Shown: in pieces, positions 1-9,341 of the stretch
Layout of the letters: the number at the start of each line of letters is the position of its first letter
Numbering within the stretch: the first letter of the stretch is position 1
Source: an uncultured Methylococcaceae bacterium
GTDB taxonomy: Bacteria > Pseudomonadota > Gammaproteobacteria > Methylococcales > Methylomonadaceae
Assembly (NCBI GenBank): GCA_903918335.1
Contig: CAIXDX010000228.1
Span: 1-43,335 of the forward strand
Direction of reading: 5' to 3'
DNA: 43,335 nucleotides
Notes under the pieces: generated by a model
Databases searched by the model: none
The model's input: only the letters and a program-made list of their open reading frames with translations
Told to the model about the DNA's origin: nothing
Translations under genes and position numbers: made by a program

Positions 1-1662
1 GCAGGTTTCAGCATGATCATCAATATCTTGATGCTCGTGCCTTCGCTGTATATGTTACAAGTCTATGATCGCGTCGTGCCTACCGGTAATAAGTCAACCT
101 TATTGCTGTTGACGCTGATTGTGTTTGTACTGTTTTTAACTATGAGCCTCATCGAATGGGTTCGCTCACAAATCTTAGTTAAAGTGAGTGCACGATTAGA
201 GTTGCTACTTAATCAACGTGTTTTTTCTATTGCTTACCAGCAATCTTTATATTCAGGGGGGCAAACTGCACCGACCCAAGCTTTTGATGATTTAACCGGG
301 TTACGTCAATTTTTGACGGGTAGTGGCCTATTTGCTTTTTTTGATGCGCCGTGGATGCCTATTTATATCGCTTTGATGTTTGTTTTTCACTCATGGTACG
401 GGTGGTTCTCTATTCTTACGGCTATTATTCTCATCATCATTGCCATCATCAATGAGAAAGCAACAGCTGACACGTTAGCGGAGGCTAATAAGCAAGCCAT
501 ACTGGGGCGCACTCAAGTGAGTCGCAATTTAAGAAATGCAGAAGTCATTGAGGCCATGGGCATGATGACTAATGTAAGAAAACGTTGGTTAACAACAACG
601 CATCACGTGTTGTCTTTACAATCAGAGGCCAGTTCCCGTGCGGGTGTGATTGCGGCCGCTTCAAAAGTCGTTAGGCTCACTTCGCAGTCACTCATATTGG
701 GCTTAGGGGCCTATTTGGTGATTGAGCGAGAAATTACCCCCGGGTTAATGATTGCCGGTTCTATTCTGTTAGGCAGAGCATTAGCCCCTATTGATATGGT
801 GATTGCTAACTGGAAAGGCTTTATTAATGCCAGAGGTCAATACGAACGACTGAATGAGCTGTTTCTAAAAATGCCTGCGGATATCGATAGAATGCCCTTA
901 CCTGCACCCTCTGGACGTATACAATTTGAAGAGGTACAGGTCGTGCCACCGGGTGGCAAAGTCGCGGTATTAAAAGGCCTTAGTTTAACGATTGAAGCCG
1001 GTGATTTACTCGGTGTTATTGGCCCGAGTGGTGCTGGAAAATCTACTTTTGCTAGAGCGAGTTTAGGGATTTGGCCCACGGTAAGTGGCACCGTAAGGCT
1101 GGATGGGGTAGAGGTTTCTCAATGGAATCGAGAAGAATTAGGCCCTTATATTGGCTATTTACCGCAAGATGTGGAGTTATTTGAAGGCACGATCAGTGAA
1201 AATATTGCCCGGTTTGGTGATATCGATGCTGAACAAGTCGTTCAAGCGGCAAAAACAGCCAATGTACATGAGCTGATTTTGCAACTGCCTGAGGGTTACG
1301 ATACCGTTATTGGAGCAAATGGTGGTGTCTTATCGGGCGGGCAGCGCCAACGAGTTGGATTAGCACGGGCATTATATGGCAAGCCAGTGTTAGTGGTATT
1401 GGATGAGCCTAACTCCAATTTAGATGAACAAGGTGAAATAGCCTTAGGCTATGCTTTGCAAACACTAAAACAAAATAAAGTGACTGTCATATTAGTGACC
1501 CATAGACAAAATGTGTTAACACATGTGGATAAATTACTCGTCCTTAACGATGGAAAACTTGCGGTTTATGGGCCCCGTGACCAAGTCATTGCGCATTTGC
1601 AACAAGTTCAACCCGTGCAAGCCCAACCAGTGAATGTAATGCCCAATACACCCCACTCTTAA
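1..1662 (+). CDS. Type I secretion ABC transporter, permease/ATPase (PrtD/HlyB-like), 5' end outside window
   Basis: Reading frame is open to base 1 (AGFSMIINILMLVPSLYMLQVYDRVVPTGN), typical of the PrtD family; Walker A GPSGAGKS, signature LSGGQRQRVGLARAL, Walker B VLVVLDEPNSNLD. First listed ATG (13) is probably internal. Confidence 0.93.
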   Translation, partial: AGFSMIINILMLVPSLYMLQVYDRVVPTGNKSTLLLLTLIVFVLFLTMSLIEWVRSQILVKVSARLELLLNQRVFSIAYQQSLYSGGQTAPTQAFDDLTGLRQFLTGSGLFAFFDAPWMPIYIALMFVFHSWYGWFSILTAIILIIIAIINEKATADTLAEANKQAILGRTQVSRNLRNAEVIEAMGMMTNVRKRWLTTTHHVLSLQSEASSRAGVIAAASKVVRLTSQSLILGLGAYLVIEREITPGLMIAGSILLGRALAPIDMVIANWKGFINARGQYERLNELFLKMPADIDRMPLPAPSGRIQFEEVQVVPPGGKVAVLKGLSLTIEAGDLLGVIGPSGAGKSTFARASLGIWPTVSGTVRLDGVEVSQWNREELGPYIGYLPQDVELFEGTISENIARFGDIDAEQVVQAAKTANVHELILQLPEGYDTVIGANGGVLSGGQRQRVGLARALYGKPVLVVLDEPNSNLDEQGEIALGYALQTLKQNKVTVILVTHRQNVLTHVDKLLVLNDGKLAVYGPRDQVIAHLQQVQPVQAQPVNVMPNTPHS

Positions 1663-1674
1663 GTCAACATAAGC

Positions 1675-3000
1675 ATGATGAATCAAGAAAAGAAATTAAT
1701 TTCAACGGACATTTTTGCGCAAACGGACGACAAACCTATCCGTCAAGTGGGTGTCATTATATTAGTATGTACCTTAGGTGTTTTTGGCGTGTGGGGTTAT
1801 CTAGCCCCTATTGATGGCGCCGCTATGGCGCCCGGTGTGGTGACGGTTAAATCGCATAAAAAAACGATACAACATTTAGATGGCGGGATTGTCAGTCAAC
1901 TCTCGGTTAAAGAAGGTGACATTGTTAAGGAAGGTGATTTATTACTCACTTTAGATGGCACTGAAAATAAAGCCCAATTAGAAATCGCCAGAGGTCAATT
2001 CATTACATTAGTGGCTCAGGTGGCTAGGTTAGAAGCGGAAAGAGAAGGGAGTCAAACCGTGCAATATCCATCTGCCTTAGAAGATTCGGCTGATGAGCGT
2101 ATCGTGGAAGCTAAAAAAACGGAAGGTCAGTTATTTGTGGCACGACGAAATGCCCATCATGGCGAAATGGAAGTGCTAACCCAAAGGATAGGACAATTGA
2201 GTGCGAAGATGGACGGCTTGAAGAGTCAACGCGCTAGTAAACAAGCGTTAGTGGCTTCTTATAGTGAAGAAGCCGTTGATTTAAAATCCTTATTAGCTGA
2301 AGGATTTGCCGATAAACAAAGATTAAGAGATACCGAGCGCAGTTTGATGCTGGCTAGTGGCGAAGTGGCTTCGTTAACCTCAGACATAGCCTCTGCCCAA
2401 ATACAAGTAGGTGAAGCTAAATTAGCAATACTGCAATTAGAAAAGAAGTTTCAAGAAGAGGTTTCAACTAAGTTAAGTGAAGCCCAAACCAATTTGTATG
2501 ACGTCAACCAACGCATGTTAGCGACTAAAGATAAAGTGGTGCGTATTGAAATTAAAGCCCCTGTGTCAGGGCGTGTGATGGGCTTAGATGTGCATACGGT
2601 GGGAGGCGTTATTCTGCCTGGACATCCGATATTAGATATCGTGCCTCAAAAAGAAGAGTTAATTATTGATGCGAAAGTGAATCCTTTAGACATTGATAGA
2701 GTCTCAGTGGGTTTGGTGGCAGACGTGCGTTTTAGCGCCTTTACGCAAGCCTTGACGCCTGTCATAGAAGGTAAAGTCATTAGTTTATCGGCGGATAGTT
2801 TAACGGAGGAAAAAACGGGCTCGACTTATTACCGAGCGCTCGTCGAGTTGACCCCCGAAAGTCTTGATAAAATGTCCCATCTTGAGTTAGTGCCGGGCAT
2901 GCCTGTTGAAGTGTTGATAAAAACCGGTGAACGAACGGTATTTCAATATTTAACTAAACCCATTCATAACGCGTTTGCCCGTGCTTTTATTGAGGACTAA
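1675..3000 (+). CDS. HlyD/PrtE-family periplasmic adaptor of type I secretion system
   Basis: Single N-terminal TM, biotinyl-lipoyl-like motif (HKKTIQHLDGGIVSQLSVKEGDIVKEGDLLLTLD), long coiled coil, C-terminal PGMPVEVLIKTGERT; follows the ABC gene directly. Confidence 0.93.
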   Translation: MMNQEKKLISTDIFAQTDDKPIRQVGVIILVCTLGVFGVWGYLAPIDGAAMAPGVVTVKSHKKTIQHLDGGIVSQLSVKEGDIVKEGDLLLTLDGTENKAQLEIARGQFITLVAQVARLEAEREGSQTVQYPSALEDSADERIVEAKKTEGQLFVARRNAHHGEMEVLTQRIGQLSAKMDGLKSQRASKQALVASYSEEAVDLKSLLAEGFADKQRLRDTERSLMLASGEVASLTSDIASAQIQVGEAKLAILQLEKKFQEEVSTKLSEAQTNLYDVNQRMLATKDKVVRIEIKAPVSGRVMGLDVHTVGGVILPGHPILDIVPQKEELIIDAKVNPLDIDRVSVGLVADVRFSAFTQALTPVIEGKVISLSADSLTEEKTGSTYYRALVELTPESLDKMSHLELVPGMPVEVLIKTGERTVFQYLTKPIHNAFARAFIED

Positions 3001-3002
3001 GG

Positions 3003-4316
3003 GTGATGTTTAAGATAAAAACCGGCTTATTAGTTATCAGCCTGCTCGGTACAATACAGGTGCATGCTGAAAGCTTATTCACTATCTATCAACAAGCATT
3101 ACAAGAAGATCCCCAACTAAAGACCGCCGAATTTAAAGTAGAAGTAGGCGCTTCACAAAAAGGCCAAGCCTTGGGTCAGTTATTGCCACAAGTGAGTGCG
3201 ATAGGTAATTTATCGACTAATAAGCAAGTCGGATATATCGCTAAAGGCAGTAATACCCATTATTCAGGTACACGTTATTACGTTTCATTAACGCAAAGCG
3301 TAGTTGATTTTGCAAAGTTTTGGGAATGGCGAAGGACCCAAGAAGTTGAGAATCAATATGCCTCCGAATTGATTGAAGCACACCACGGCTTAATTTTTAA
3401 TGTCGTTCAGCGGTATTTTGGGGTGCTAGATGCCGAAGATCAGTTGCAATTAACCCAACAGGAAAAGCAAGCGACCGAAAATGAATTAGAGCAAGTCAAA
3501 AAACAATTTGCCAAACAGTTAATCAAAATTACAGATCTTTATGAAGTAGAGGCGCGTTTAGATCAGATTAAGGCCGATGAAATTCAAGCCGAGAGTCTAT
3601 TACTGATAGCAAAACAGGCCTTAACCGAATTGACTAATAATGCCCCCCATCAACTCGATAAGTTACGTGAAAATGTAGACTACAAAGAGTTAGAAGGGAA
3701 CTTAGACGAGTGGATCGCGGTCGCAAAAAGTGAAAACCCGCTATTAGCCTCGCAATTAAGTGCCATAGAAGCCGCCAGAAATAACGTATCCGTCCAGAAA
3801 TCCAGATACTTACCGGTGGTCGATTTACAGTTAAATTATAATGATTCCAATACCGGTTATCAAAGTACTCAAACACCGGTGTATCAAACAGAAGTGGCGG
3901 CCCTCAATATAACGGTGCCTATTTTTACAGGTGGCACCACGACCCATCGTATGTATGAAGCGCAAAGTCGCTTAGCGATGAGTAAAGAAGAAAGTGAAGC
4001 GAAGTTGAGGGCCTTAGTCAAAGAAACGAGCGACGCTTTTTCATCGTCTAATGCCAATGCCCGGCGTATAAAAGCAGCAGAAAAAGCATTAGCATCAGCG
4101 GTTAAGTCAAGAGAGGCCATGCAAAGTGCGCTGAAGTTAGGTGTTGAAACCGTGGCTGATTTACTCAGAGCACAACAACTTGAGTACAAAGCTAAAAGAG
4201 AATTCTCAAAATCCAAGTATGAATACATCATCAACCGCATGCGTTTTTTAAGGGCTATTGGTACGGTGAATGAGGATAACTTACAAGAAGTTAATTCATG
4301 GTTAGTGGTTAACTGA
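3003..4316 (+). CDS. TolC-family outer membrane efflux protein of type I secretion system
   Basis: Signal peptide, TolC repeats (SLFTIYQQALQEDPQLKTAE; LNITVPIFTGG), third gene of the operon. Confidence 0.92.
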   Translation: MMFKIKTGLLVISLLGTIQVHAESLFTIYQQALQEDPQLKTAEFKVEVGASQKGQALGQLLPQVSAIGNLSTNKQVGYIAKGSNTHYSGTRYYVSLTQSVVDFAKFWEWRRTQEVENQYASELIEAHHGLIFNVVQRYFGVLDAEDQLQLTQQEKQATENELEQVKKQFAKQLIKITDLYEVEARLDQIKADEIQAESLLLIAKQALTELTNNAPHQLDKLRENVDYKELEGNLDEWIAVAKSENPLLASQLSAIEAARNNVSVQKSRYLPVVDLQLNYNDSNTGYQSTQTPVYQTEVAALNITVPIFTGGTTTHRMYEAQSRLAMSKEESEAKLRALVKETSDAFSSSNANARRIKAAEKALASAVKSREAMQSALKLGVETVADLLRAQQLEYKAKREFSKSKYEYIINRMRFLRAIGTVNEDNLQEVNSWLVVN

Positions 4317-4608
4317 TTTGTAGGATGTAAAAATTAATTGTTTGTCTACTGTTTCATAGGTGTGTTGTTTCACGCACTTAATTAAATTAGTAGGTGATAT
4401 GAAATAGTTATGAGTAGGATGTTATCCTTTTCTTAACCATTAATCTCTTCAATATCCTCAATTACGACTACAAGCATATAATTATTTTATTTAATATCAT
4501 GTAGTTAATATTATATTAACCCATTCGACGTCATTACTACTTTAAACTTGGCACATTGTCTGCATTGATATAGTTATTCCTCATAGAATATTTTCTTATC
4601 GTAAGCAT

Positions 4609-5331
4609 GTGTTCATTAAATTTATTGGTAATTACCTTATGTTGAATTGTAATGTATTAATTGTAGAAAATGATAAAGCAATGGGCGAGTTGCTGAAATC
4701 AGTATTAATCAATGCAGAGTTTAATGCGACGACTGTCGCAACCATTATCGAGGCGGAATCGGCTTTTTATAAAGCCGATTATGATCTTATCTTATTAGAT
4801 TGGCGGTTACAGAGTGGGGCGGGTGTAGAGTGGGCAATAGCCCTTAAAAAGCATTCACGCTATAAAAGTATTCCTATTGTATTTTTAATATCACGCGGTG
4901 AAGAAGATTTTATTATCAATAGTCTTAATATTGTGTCTGATGATTATGTTACTAAACCATTTTTACCTAAGGAGGTCTTAGCTCGAATCCGATTGGTCTT
5001 ATATAGACAAGGTAAAAAGCAGACTGCTTGTCGAATTAAGTATGGTCATTTGACGCTAGATACTGAGGAAAGACGTTTTAGTATTGGAGATAAGCATTTG
5101 GCGGTGGGTCCGACGCGTTTTCGTATGATGGAGTTTTTTATGACTCATCCTGATAAAGTATATTCTCGTGAGCAATTGCTGGATCATATTTGGGGACATA
5201 AAGTTTATATTGAGGAACGCACCGTCGATGTCCATATTGTGCGTTTAAGACAAACGCTTAGCGAGTATGGTTGTGGTAATTTATTGCAAACAGTACGTGG
5301 TATTGGTTATCGATTTTCGTTAGCAGCATAA
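4609..5331 (+). CDS. PhoB/OmpR-family response regulator, orphan (true start probably 4639, MLNCNVLIVEN)
   Basis: Receiver (LILLDWRL, DDYVTKPF) plus winged-helix output domain very similar to PhoB (YSREQLLDHIWGHKVYIEERTVDVHIVRLRQTL...LQTVRGIGYRFS); no histidine kinase gene adjacent. Confidence 0.9.
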   Translation: MFIKFIGNYLMLNCNVLIVENDKAMGELLKSVLINAEFNATTVATIIEAESAFYKADYDLILLDWRLQSGAGVEWAIALKKHSRYKSIPIVFLISRGEEDFIINSLNIVSDDYVTKPFLPKEVLARIRLVLYRQGKKQTACRIKYGHLTLDTEERRFSIGDKHLAVGPTRFRMMEFFMTHPDKVYSREQLLDHIWGHKVYIEERTVDVHIVRLRQTLSEYGCGNLLQTVRGIGYRFSLAA

Positions 5332-5420
5332 TGTTTATTAGTTTTATTTACCCCCAATAGATATTTGTTAGCCACTCTAGAATTTAACTAAGAGTACGTT
5401 GATAGACTTCTATATTCTCT

Positions 5421-5462
5421 AGGGTAAGAAAGTTAACCTCTTGACTTTTTTACCCTCTTTTT
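5421..5462 (+). terminator. Rho-independent terminator after response regulator
   Basis: AGGGTAAGAAAGT (5421-5433) pairs with ACTTTTTTACCCT (5444-5456), one G-U pair, 10-nt loop, followed by CTTTTTG. Confidence 0.75.
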
Positions 5463-5484
5463 GTTTCGATAGTTGATCTAAGTG

Positions 5485-5580
5485 ATGAGATTAAAGTGTA
5501 TTTCTGCTGTGCAATTTTCCCTTATTGTATTAATTTTAATCCTTGCTCTAATGGAGTTTTTGGGTCAAGGCTTATTATAG
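5485..5580 (+). CDS. Possible 31-aa hydrophobic small ORF (MRLKCISAVQFSLIVLILILALMEFLGQGLL)
   Basis: Intact ATG-TAG frame with one predicted TM helix in an otherwise empty intergenic region; no clear Shine-Dalgarno. Confidence 0.2.
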   Translation: MRLKCISAVQFSLIVLILILALMEFLGQGLL

Positions 5581-5928
5581 ATATAACCAAATCTTTACAG
5601 CCATTTTTTTAATGCCCCTTTAGCCTAGTTAGTTTGATAAATGTTTTATATAAGCCTTTGAGTAAACTGTGTGAAATAACACGATTTATAAAAAAGTGAG
5701 GCTTATAACACAGTTTATAAGCGTTTCATTCAAAGAAATATATTATAAAAACTCTAAACTTCATGAGGTTAAAATTATTGGTATTTAATTTGCTTGTTTA
5801 ATCATAGGACATGACAGCAAATTTTAGAGAGTGCTGGAGTATAGTTTGTAACGCGGAATTATAAGCTTTACTTACACCAATAGCTTATGTAAAGGTTTCA
5901 TGGTTATTATTAACACTATTATTTTAAT

Positions 5929-6429
5929 ATGATGAATTTTTTATTAATGGTTGCGTTTGTTTTATTTAGTCAACTATCTCAATTAGCGCATGCAAATACC
6001 ATAGAAAACCAAACGGCACCAGCATGTGATCTAGAAGCTTTGGATAATTCAGGTGCTTACAATCTTAGTCAATTTAAAGGTAAAGTTGTTTATGTTGATT
6101 TTTGGGCTTCATGGTGCGGGCCTTGTGGTGAGTCTTTTCCTTTTATGAATAAGTTACATCATGATCTTGAAGCTAAAGGCTTACAAGTGATTGCTATTAA
6201 TTTGGATGAGAATGTAGATGATGCTCGCCTATTTTTAAAAAATAAAACTGCCGAATTCAAAATAGCGAGCGATATTAATGCTCAATGTGCGCAAAAATTT
6301 GATGTGCAAGCGATGCCTTCTACTTATTTAATTGATCGAAAGGGAATTGTTCGTCAAATTCATTTTGGTTTTCGAACGGGTGAGGCAGAAGAATTTCGAC
6401 GTAAAGTTCAAGCATTACTCGAAGAGTAG
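5929..6429 (+). CDS. TlpA-like thioredoxin-fold protein, exported
   Basis: Signal peptide; VYVDFWASWCGPCGESFPFMNKL with CxxC; AMPSTYLIDRKGIV. Confidence 0.9.
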   Translation: MMNFLLMVAFVLFSQLSQLAHANTIENQTAPACDLEALDNSGAYNLSQFKGKVVYVDFWASWCGPCGESFPFMNKLHHDLEAKGLQVIAINLDENVDDARLFLKNKTAEFKIASDINAQCAQKFDVQAMPSTYLIDRKGIVRQIHFGFRTGEAEEFRRKVQALLEE

Positions 6430-6487
6430 TGGGATCAACTACTTTAGTTATAAGGGTTATAATTTAAAGTATTAGTAGAAATTTACT

Positions 6488-7402
6488 GTGGGTGTTATGA
6501 AAGAAAAAAAACTTAAACACTTTTGTTTTAAGTTTAAAGCTATGGGGACGCTCTGTGAAATTCAGTTATTCAGTGAGCACCCCGGTAAAGCTAATCGCTT
6601 AGGTAAACGTATTATTGCTGATGTAGAGCGTTTAGAAGCAAAATATTCGCGTTATCGCCCAGAAAGTCAGTTAAGCCAGATTAATAACGTCGCCTTATTG
6701 GGTGGCAGTATAGTCGTGGATGATGAAACCGCAGTTTTGCTTAATTACGCGGCAACTTGTTATCAACAAAGTGATGGTTTATTTGATATTACTTCTGGTG
6801 TACTGAGAGGCGCGTGGCGCTTTCATGCCCAGCGCTTACCTACCCAAGCAGAAATAGATCCCTTCTTAGAGAAGGTGGGATGGCATAAAGTAAATTGGCA
6901 AATGCCACTGCTAGAGTTTACTCAGTCCGGTATGGAACTAGATTTAGGGGGGGTAGTTAAAGAATATGCTGTCGATAGAGCGGCCACGTTATGTCGAGAA
7001 GCTAACATAAAAAATGGGTTGATCAATTTAGGGGGGGACATCCGATTGGTAGGACCTAGAGGTAACGGTGATCCTTGGATAGTGGGTATAGAGCATCCTC
7101 GGCAACCTAGTTCTGTACTACTTAATTTGTCTGTCACCCGTGGTGCATTAGCAAGTAGTGGTGATTATCAGCGATGTATTGTTATAGATGGCATTCGCTA
7201 TGCGCATATTCTTAACCCCAAAACAGGTTGGCCGGTTAAGCATTTAGCCGCTGTCAGTGTTATGAGTGATTTTTGTGTTGTCGCTGGTAGCGCGTCAACC
7301 ATTGCAATGCTTAAAGAAGAACAAGGCCCTGAGTGGTTAAGACAACTCGGTCTACCGCACCTTTGGGTTGATATTAATGGCAAACAGGGTGGAGATTTAT
7401 AA
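6488..7402 (+). CDS. apbE: ApbE-family FAD:protein FMN transferase (GTG at 6488 or, more likely, ATG at 6497)
   Basis: AMGTLCEIQLF, YSRYRPESQLSQIN, DLGGVVKEYAVDRA, ASSGDYQRCIVIDGIRYAHILNPKTGWPV motifs. Confidence 0.9.
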   Translation: MGVMKEKKLKHFCFKFKAMGTLCEIQLFSEHPGKANRLGKRIIADVERLEAKYSRYRPESQLSQINNVALLGGSIVVDDETAVLLNYAATCYQQSDGLFDITSGVLRGAWRFHAQRLPTQAEIDPFLEKVGWHKVNWQMPLLEFTQSGMELDLGGVVKEYAVDRAATLCREANIKNGLINLGGDIRLVGPRGNGDPWIVGIEHPRQPSSVLLNLSVTRGALASSGDYQRCIVIDGIRYAHILNPKTGWPVKHLAAVSVMSDFCVVAGSASTIAMLKEEQGPEWLRQLGLPHLWVDINGKQGGDL

Positions 7403-7434
7403 ATTGTTACTGTACTCATAATAATTTTATTGAC

Positions 7435-8235
7435 TCACTCGTATACACTTTTAATTTGTGCTAATGGAGGTTCAGGGTCTAGCGGTGTTGTAGGCCATTC
7501 TTTTGCCTTAAAGGCAACGTGATAACTATCAAATACGGTGTATTTAAGTTGGCTTAGTTCGTCTTCTAATTGTGTATTCATCAAGGCAATGGTTTCTGCA
7601 TCGCCATTAACGAGTGACCAATGGTATAACTTATTGTTTAAGGTCTCAAGTTTGTGTTCTGTATAGCCGTGATGATTATTTAAACGAATTCTTTCTATGA
7701 TGGCGGCTATGTGCACATGGGTATCGTAGGGCAGTTGAGCTTGGTTAAGGACAGTGTTGACATCGTCGAAATAGGGTTGAAGATAGTTAATCAGTTTGGT
7801 TTGTTCTTGACGTTTGAATGAGTCCTCGAGCGACTGTGTTTTTTCGAAATGTCCGGCGTTAAAGGCGATAGCCATAAATATATCGATGGCTTGTGTAATA
7901 TCAGATACTAAATTCATGGCTTGATTGATGATGACATAAGCTTCTGCGTTATGACCTAATGCGCGCATTGAAACAGCGTAGTTAATATAGAGTGAAGCAT
8001 CCTTACCCAAAGTGAGTGCAAGTTTATTTTGTTTTAGGCTTTCTTCATAATCACCTTCCACTGCGGCAATAAAACCTAATGCCATGGCGCCATTGGCACG
8101 ATCATGCATCATGATACTGTGTATTTCATTTTTCATTTTCCGCGCCGTAATGTCATCAGGCTTAGTCTGAGTGATCACATAATTAAGGGCTTTCGTCATG
8201 ATGTTGTTTAAAACGTTACATTGATCTTCATTCAT
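7435..8235 (-). CDS. Uncharacterised helical-repeat-like protein, paralog A
   Basis: Intact 266-aa ORF; GFIAAVEGDYEESLKQNKLAL resembles TPR-type helices; paralogous to the upstream neighbour 8281-9090. Confidence 0.75.
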   Translation of the reverse strand: MNEDQCNVLNNIMTKALNYVITQTKPDDITARKMKNEIHSIMMHDRANGAMALGFIAAVEGDYEESLKQNKLALTLGKDASLYINYAVSMRALGHNAEAYVIINQAMNLVSDITQAIDIFMAIAFNAGHFEKTQSLEDSFKRQEQTKLINYLQPYFDDVNTVLNQAQLPYDTHVHIAAIIERIRLNNHHGYTEHKLETLNNKLYHWSLVNGDAETIALMNTQLEDELSQLKYTVFDSYHVAFKAKEWPTTPLDPEPPLAQIKSVYE

Positions 8236-8280
8236 GTTGATTCTCTAGGCTAAGATGGGAAATAGGGTGATAGTATTCGG

Positions 8281-9090
8281 CTATTCATAGCTATAGAAAT
8301 TAACGTCATGCACAAAGTTATGTAAGGCTTCCATATTGACCGATTTATTATTTTTATCATCGTGTGCTCTATAACCAATGTGATAACGATCACTATTTTC
8401 ACCTTTGATTAAAGTCATGCCAGCTGCTAGTTCCGTATTCAATTGAGTAATTGTGGCGGGGGCTGCGTCTGTCGTTAACCAAAAGTACAAATGGTCGTTA
8501 ATTTCTTCCAAAGAGAAGTCAGGTTCTTCGATTTTAAAAGTTTTTTGTAACGAATGGACTAATACGCTGACTTTAGGAAAAACATCAAGACTGATGCCGG
8601 ACTTATCTATTGTATGGTTAAAATAAATTAGGAATTGAGTGTTGAGTGGAATTTCAGCTTTAATGCGTAACATCTCATAGTGATATTTCATAACGTCGTT
8701 ATGATGGCCGCTTTTAAATGCTAAATAGATTTCTGAGTTTAGTAACGCTACAGGGTCTGGCATGATGCGCATAATACATTGCATATAAAAATAAGACGCT
8801 TGATGCTCACCCAAGATACGCAGTGAAGATGCTTGATACATTTTGTGATGAGGATGACGACTCAGTTTTTTTGCGAGTACATGTTGTCTATCTGATTCCT
8901 CTAAATTACCTTGTATTGCGGCGATAAGTCCACGTGCTGAGGCGGCTAAGTCAGGATCTTTTGCATCTAATCTTTTAGCTTCTTTTTCTAGTCGTAAAGA
9001 ATTAAAGGTATCGGGGTGTGTCTCGCTTAAGGCATAAACATGTATTTGATCAAGCAAGTTTTGGAAAATGTTAGTTGAATCTTCTGACAT
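8281..9090 (-). CDS. Uncharacterised helical-repeat-like protein, paralog B
   Basis: Intact 269-aa ORF; GLIAAIQGNLEESDRQHVLA and LNDHLYFWLTTDAAPATITQLNTEL-type blocks match paralog A. Confidence 0.75.
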   Translation of the reverse strand: MSEDSTNIFQNLLDQIHVYALSETHPDTFNSLRLEKEAKRLDAKDPDLAASARGLIAAIQGNLEESDRQHVLAKKLSRHPHHKMYQASSLRILGEHQASYFYMQCIMRIMPDPVALLNSEIYLAFKSGHHNDVMKYHYEMLRIKAEIPLNTQFLIYFNHTIDKSGISLDVFPKVSVLVHSLQKTFKIEEPDFSLEEINDHLYFWLTTDAAPATITQLNTELAAGMTLIKGENSDRYHIGYRAHDDKNNKSVNMEALHNFVHDVNFYSYE

Positions 9091-9341
9091 AAGAGTGTCT
9101 CCCGCCTGACTAAAATAACGAATGATTTAGCCTTGTGCTGGTTGCAGTTTAACAGTAAAGTCGAGAGAGCCTAGATAAGATTTAATAGCATTATCTTAAT
9201 GTTAAATAAAGATGATCCAATAAAATAAATCACCTATTTTTTTTGTGAAATTTATTTTAATCAATATTGATTAAATACCAATTAATATAGTTACTTATGT
9301 AAAACTTATTATGTGAAAATACTTTTTTGACTGACAGGCAA

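Noticed and set aside
837-1091. Antisense ORF inside the ABC transporter gene (also 3634-3876, 3884-4240, 6922-7137, 7198-7419, 9904-10116, 10313-10719, 10837-11034 and similar)
   Set aside because: They lie fully opposite confidently identified genes, have no recognisable family motifs and look like frame shadows.
4340-4420. Inverted repeat CTGTTTCATA ... TATGAAATAG after tolC
   Set aside because: Imperfect (G-U), long loop and no T-tract; weak as a terminator and not distinctive in AT-rich sequence.
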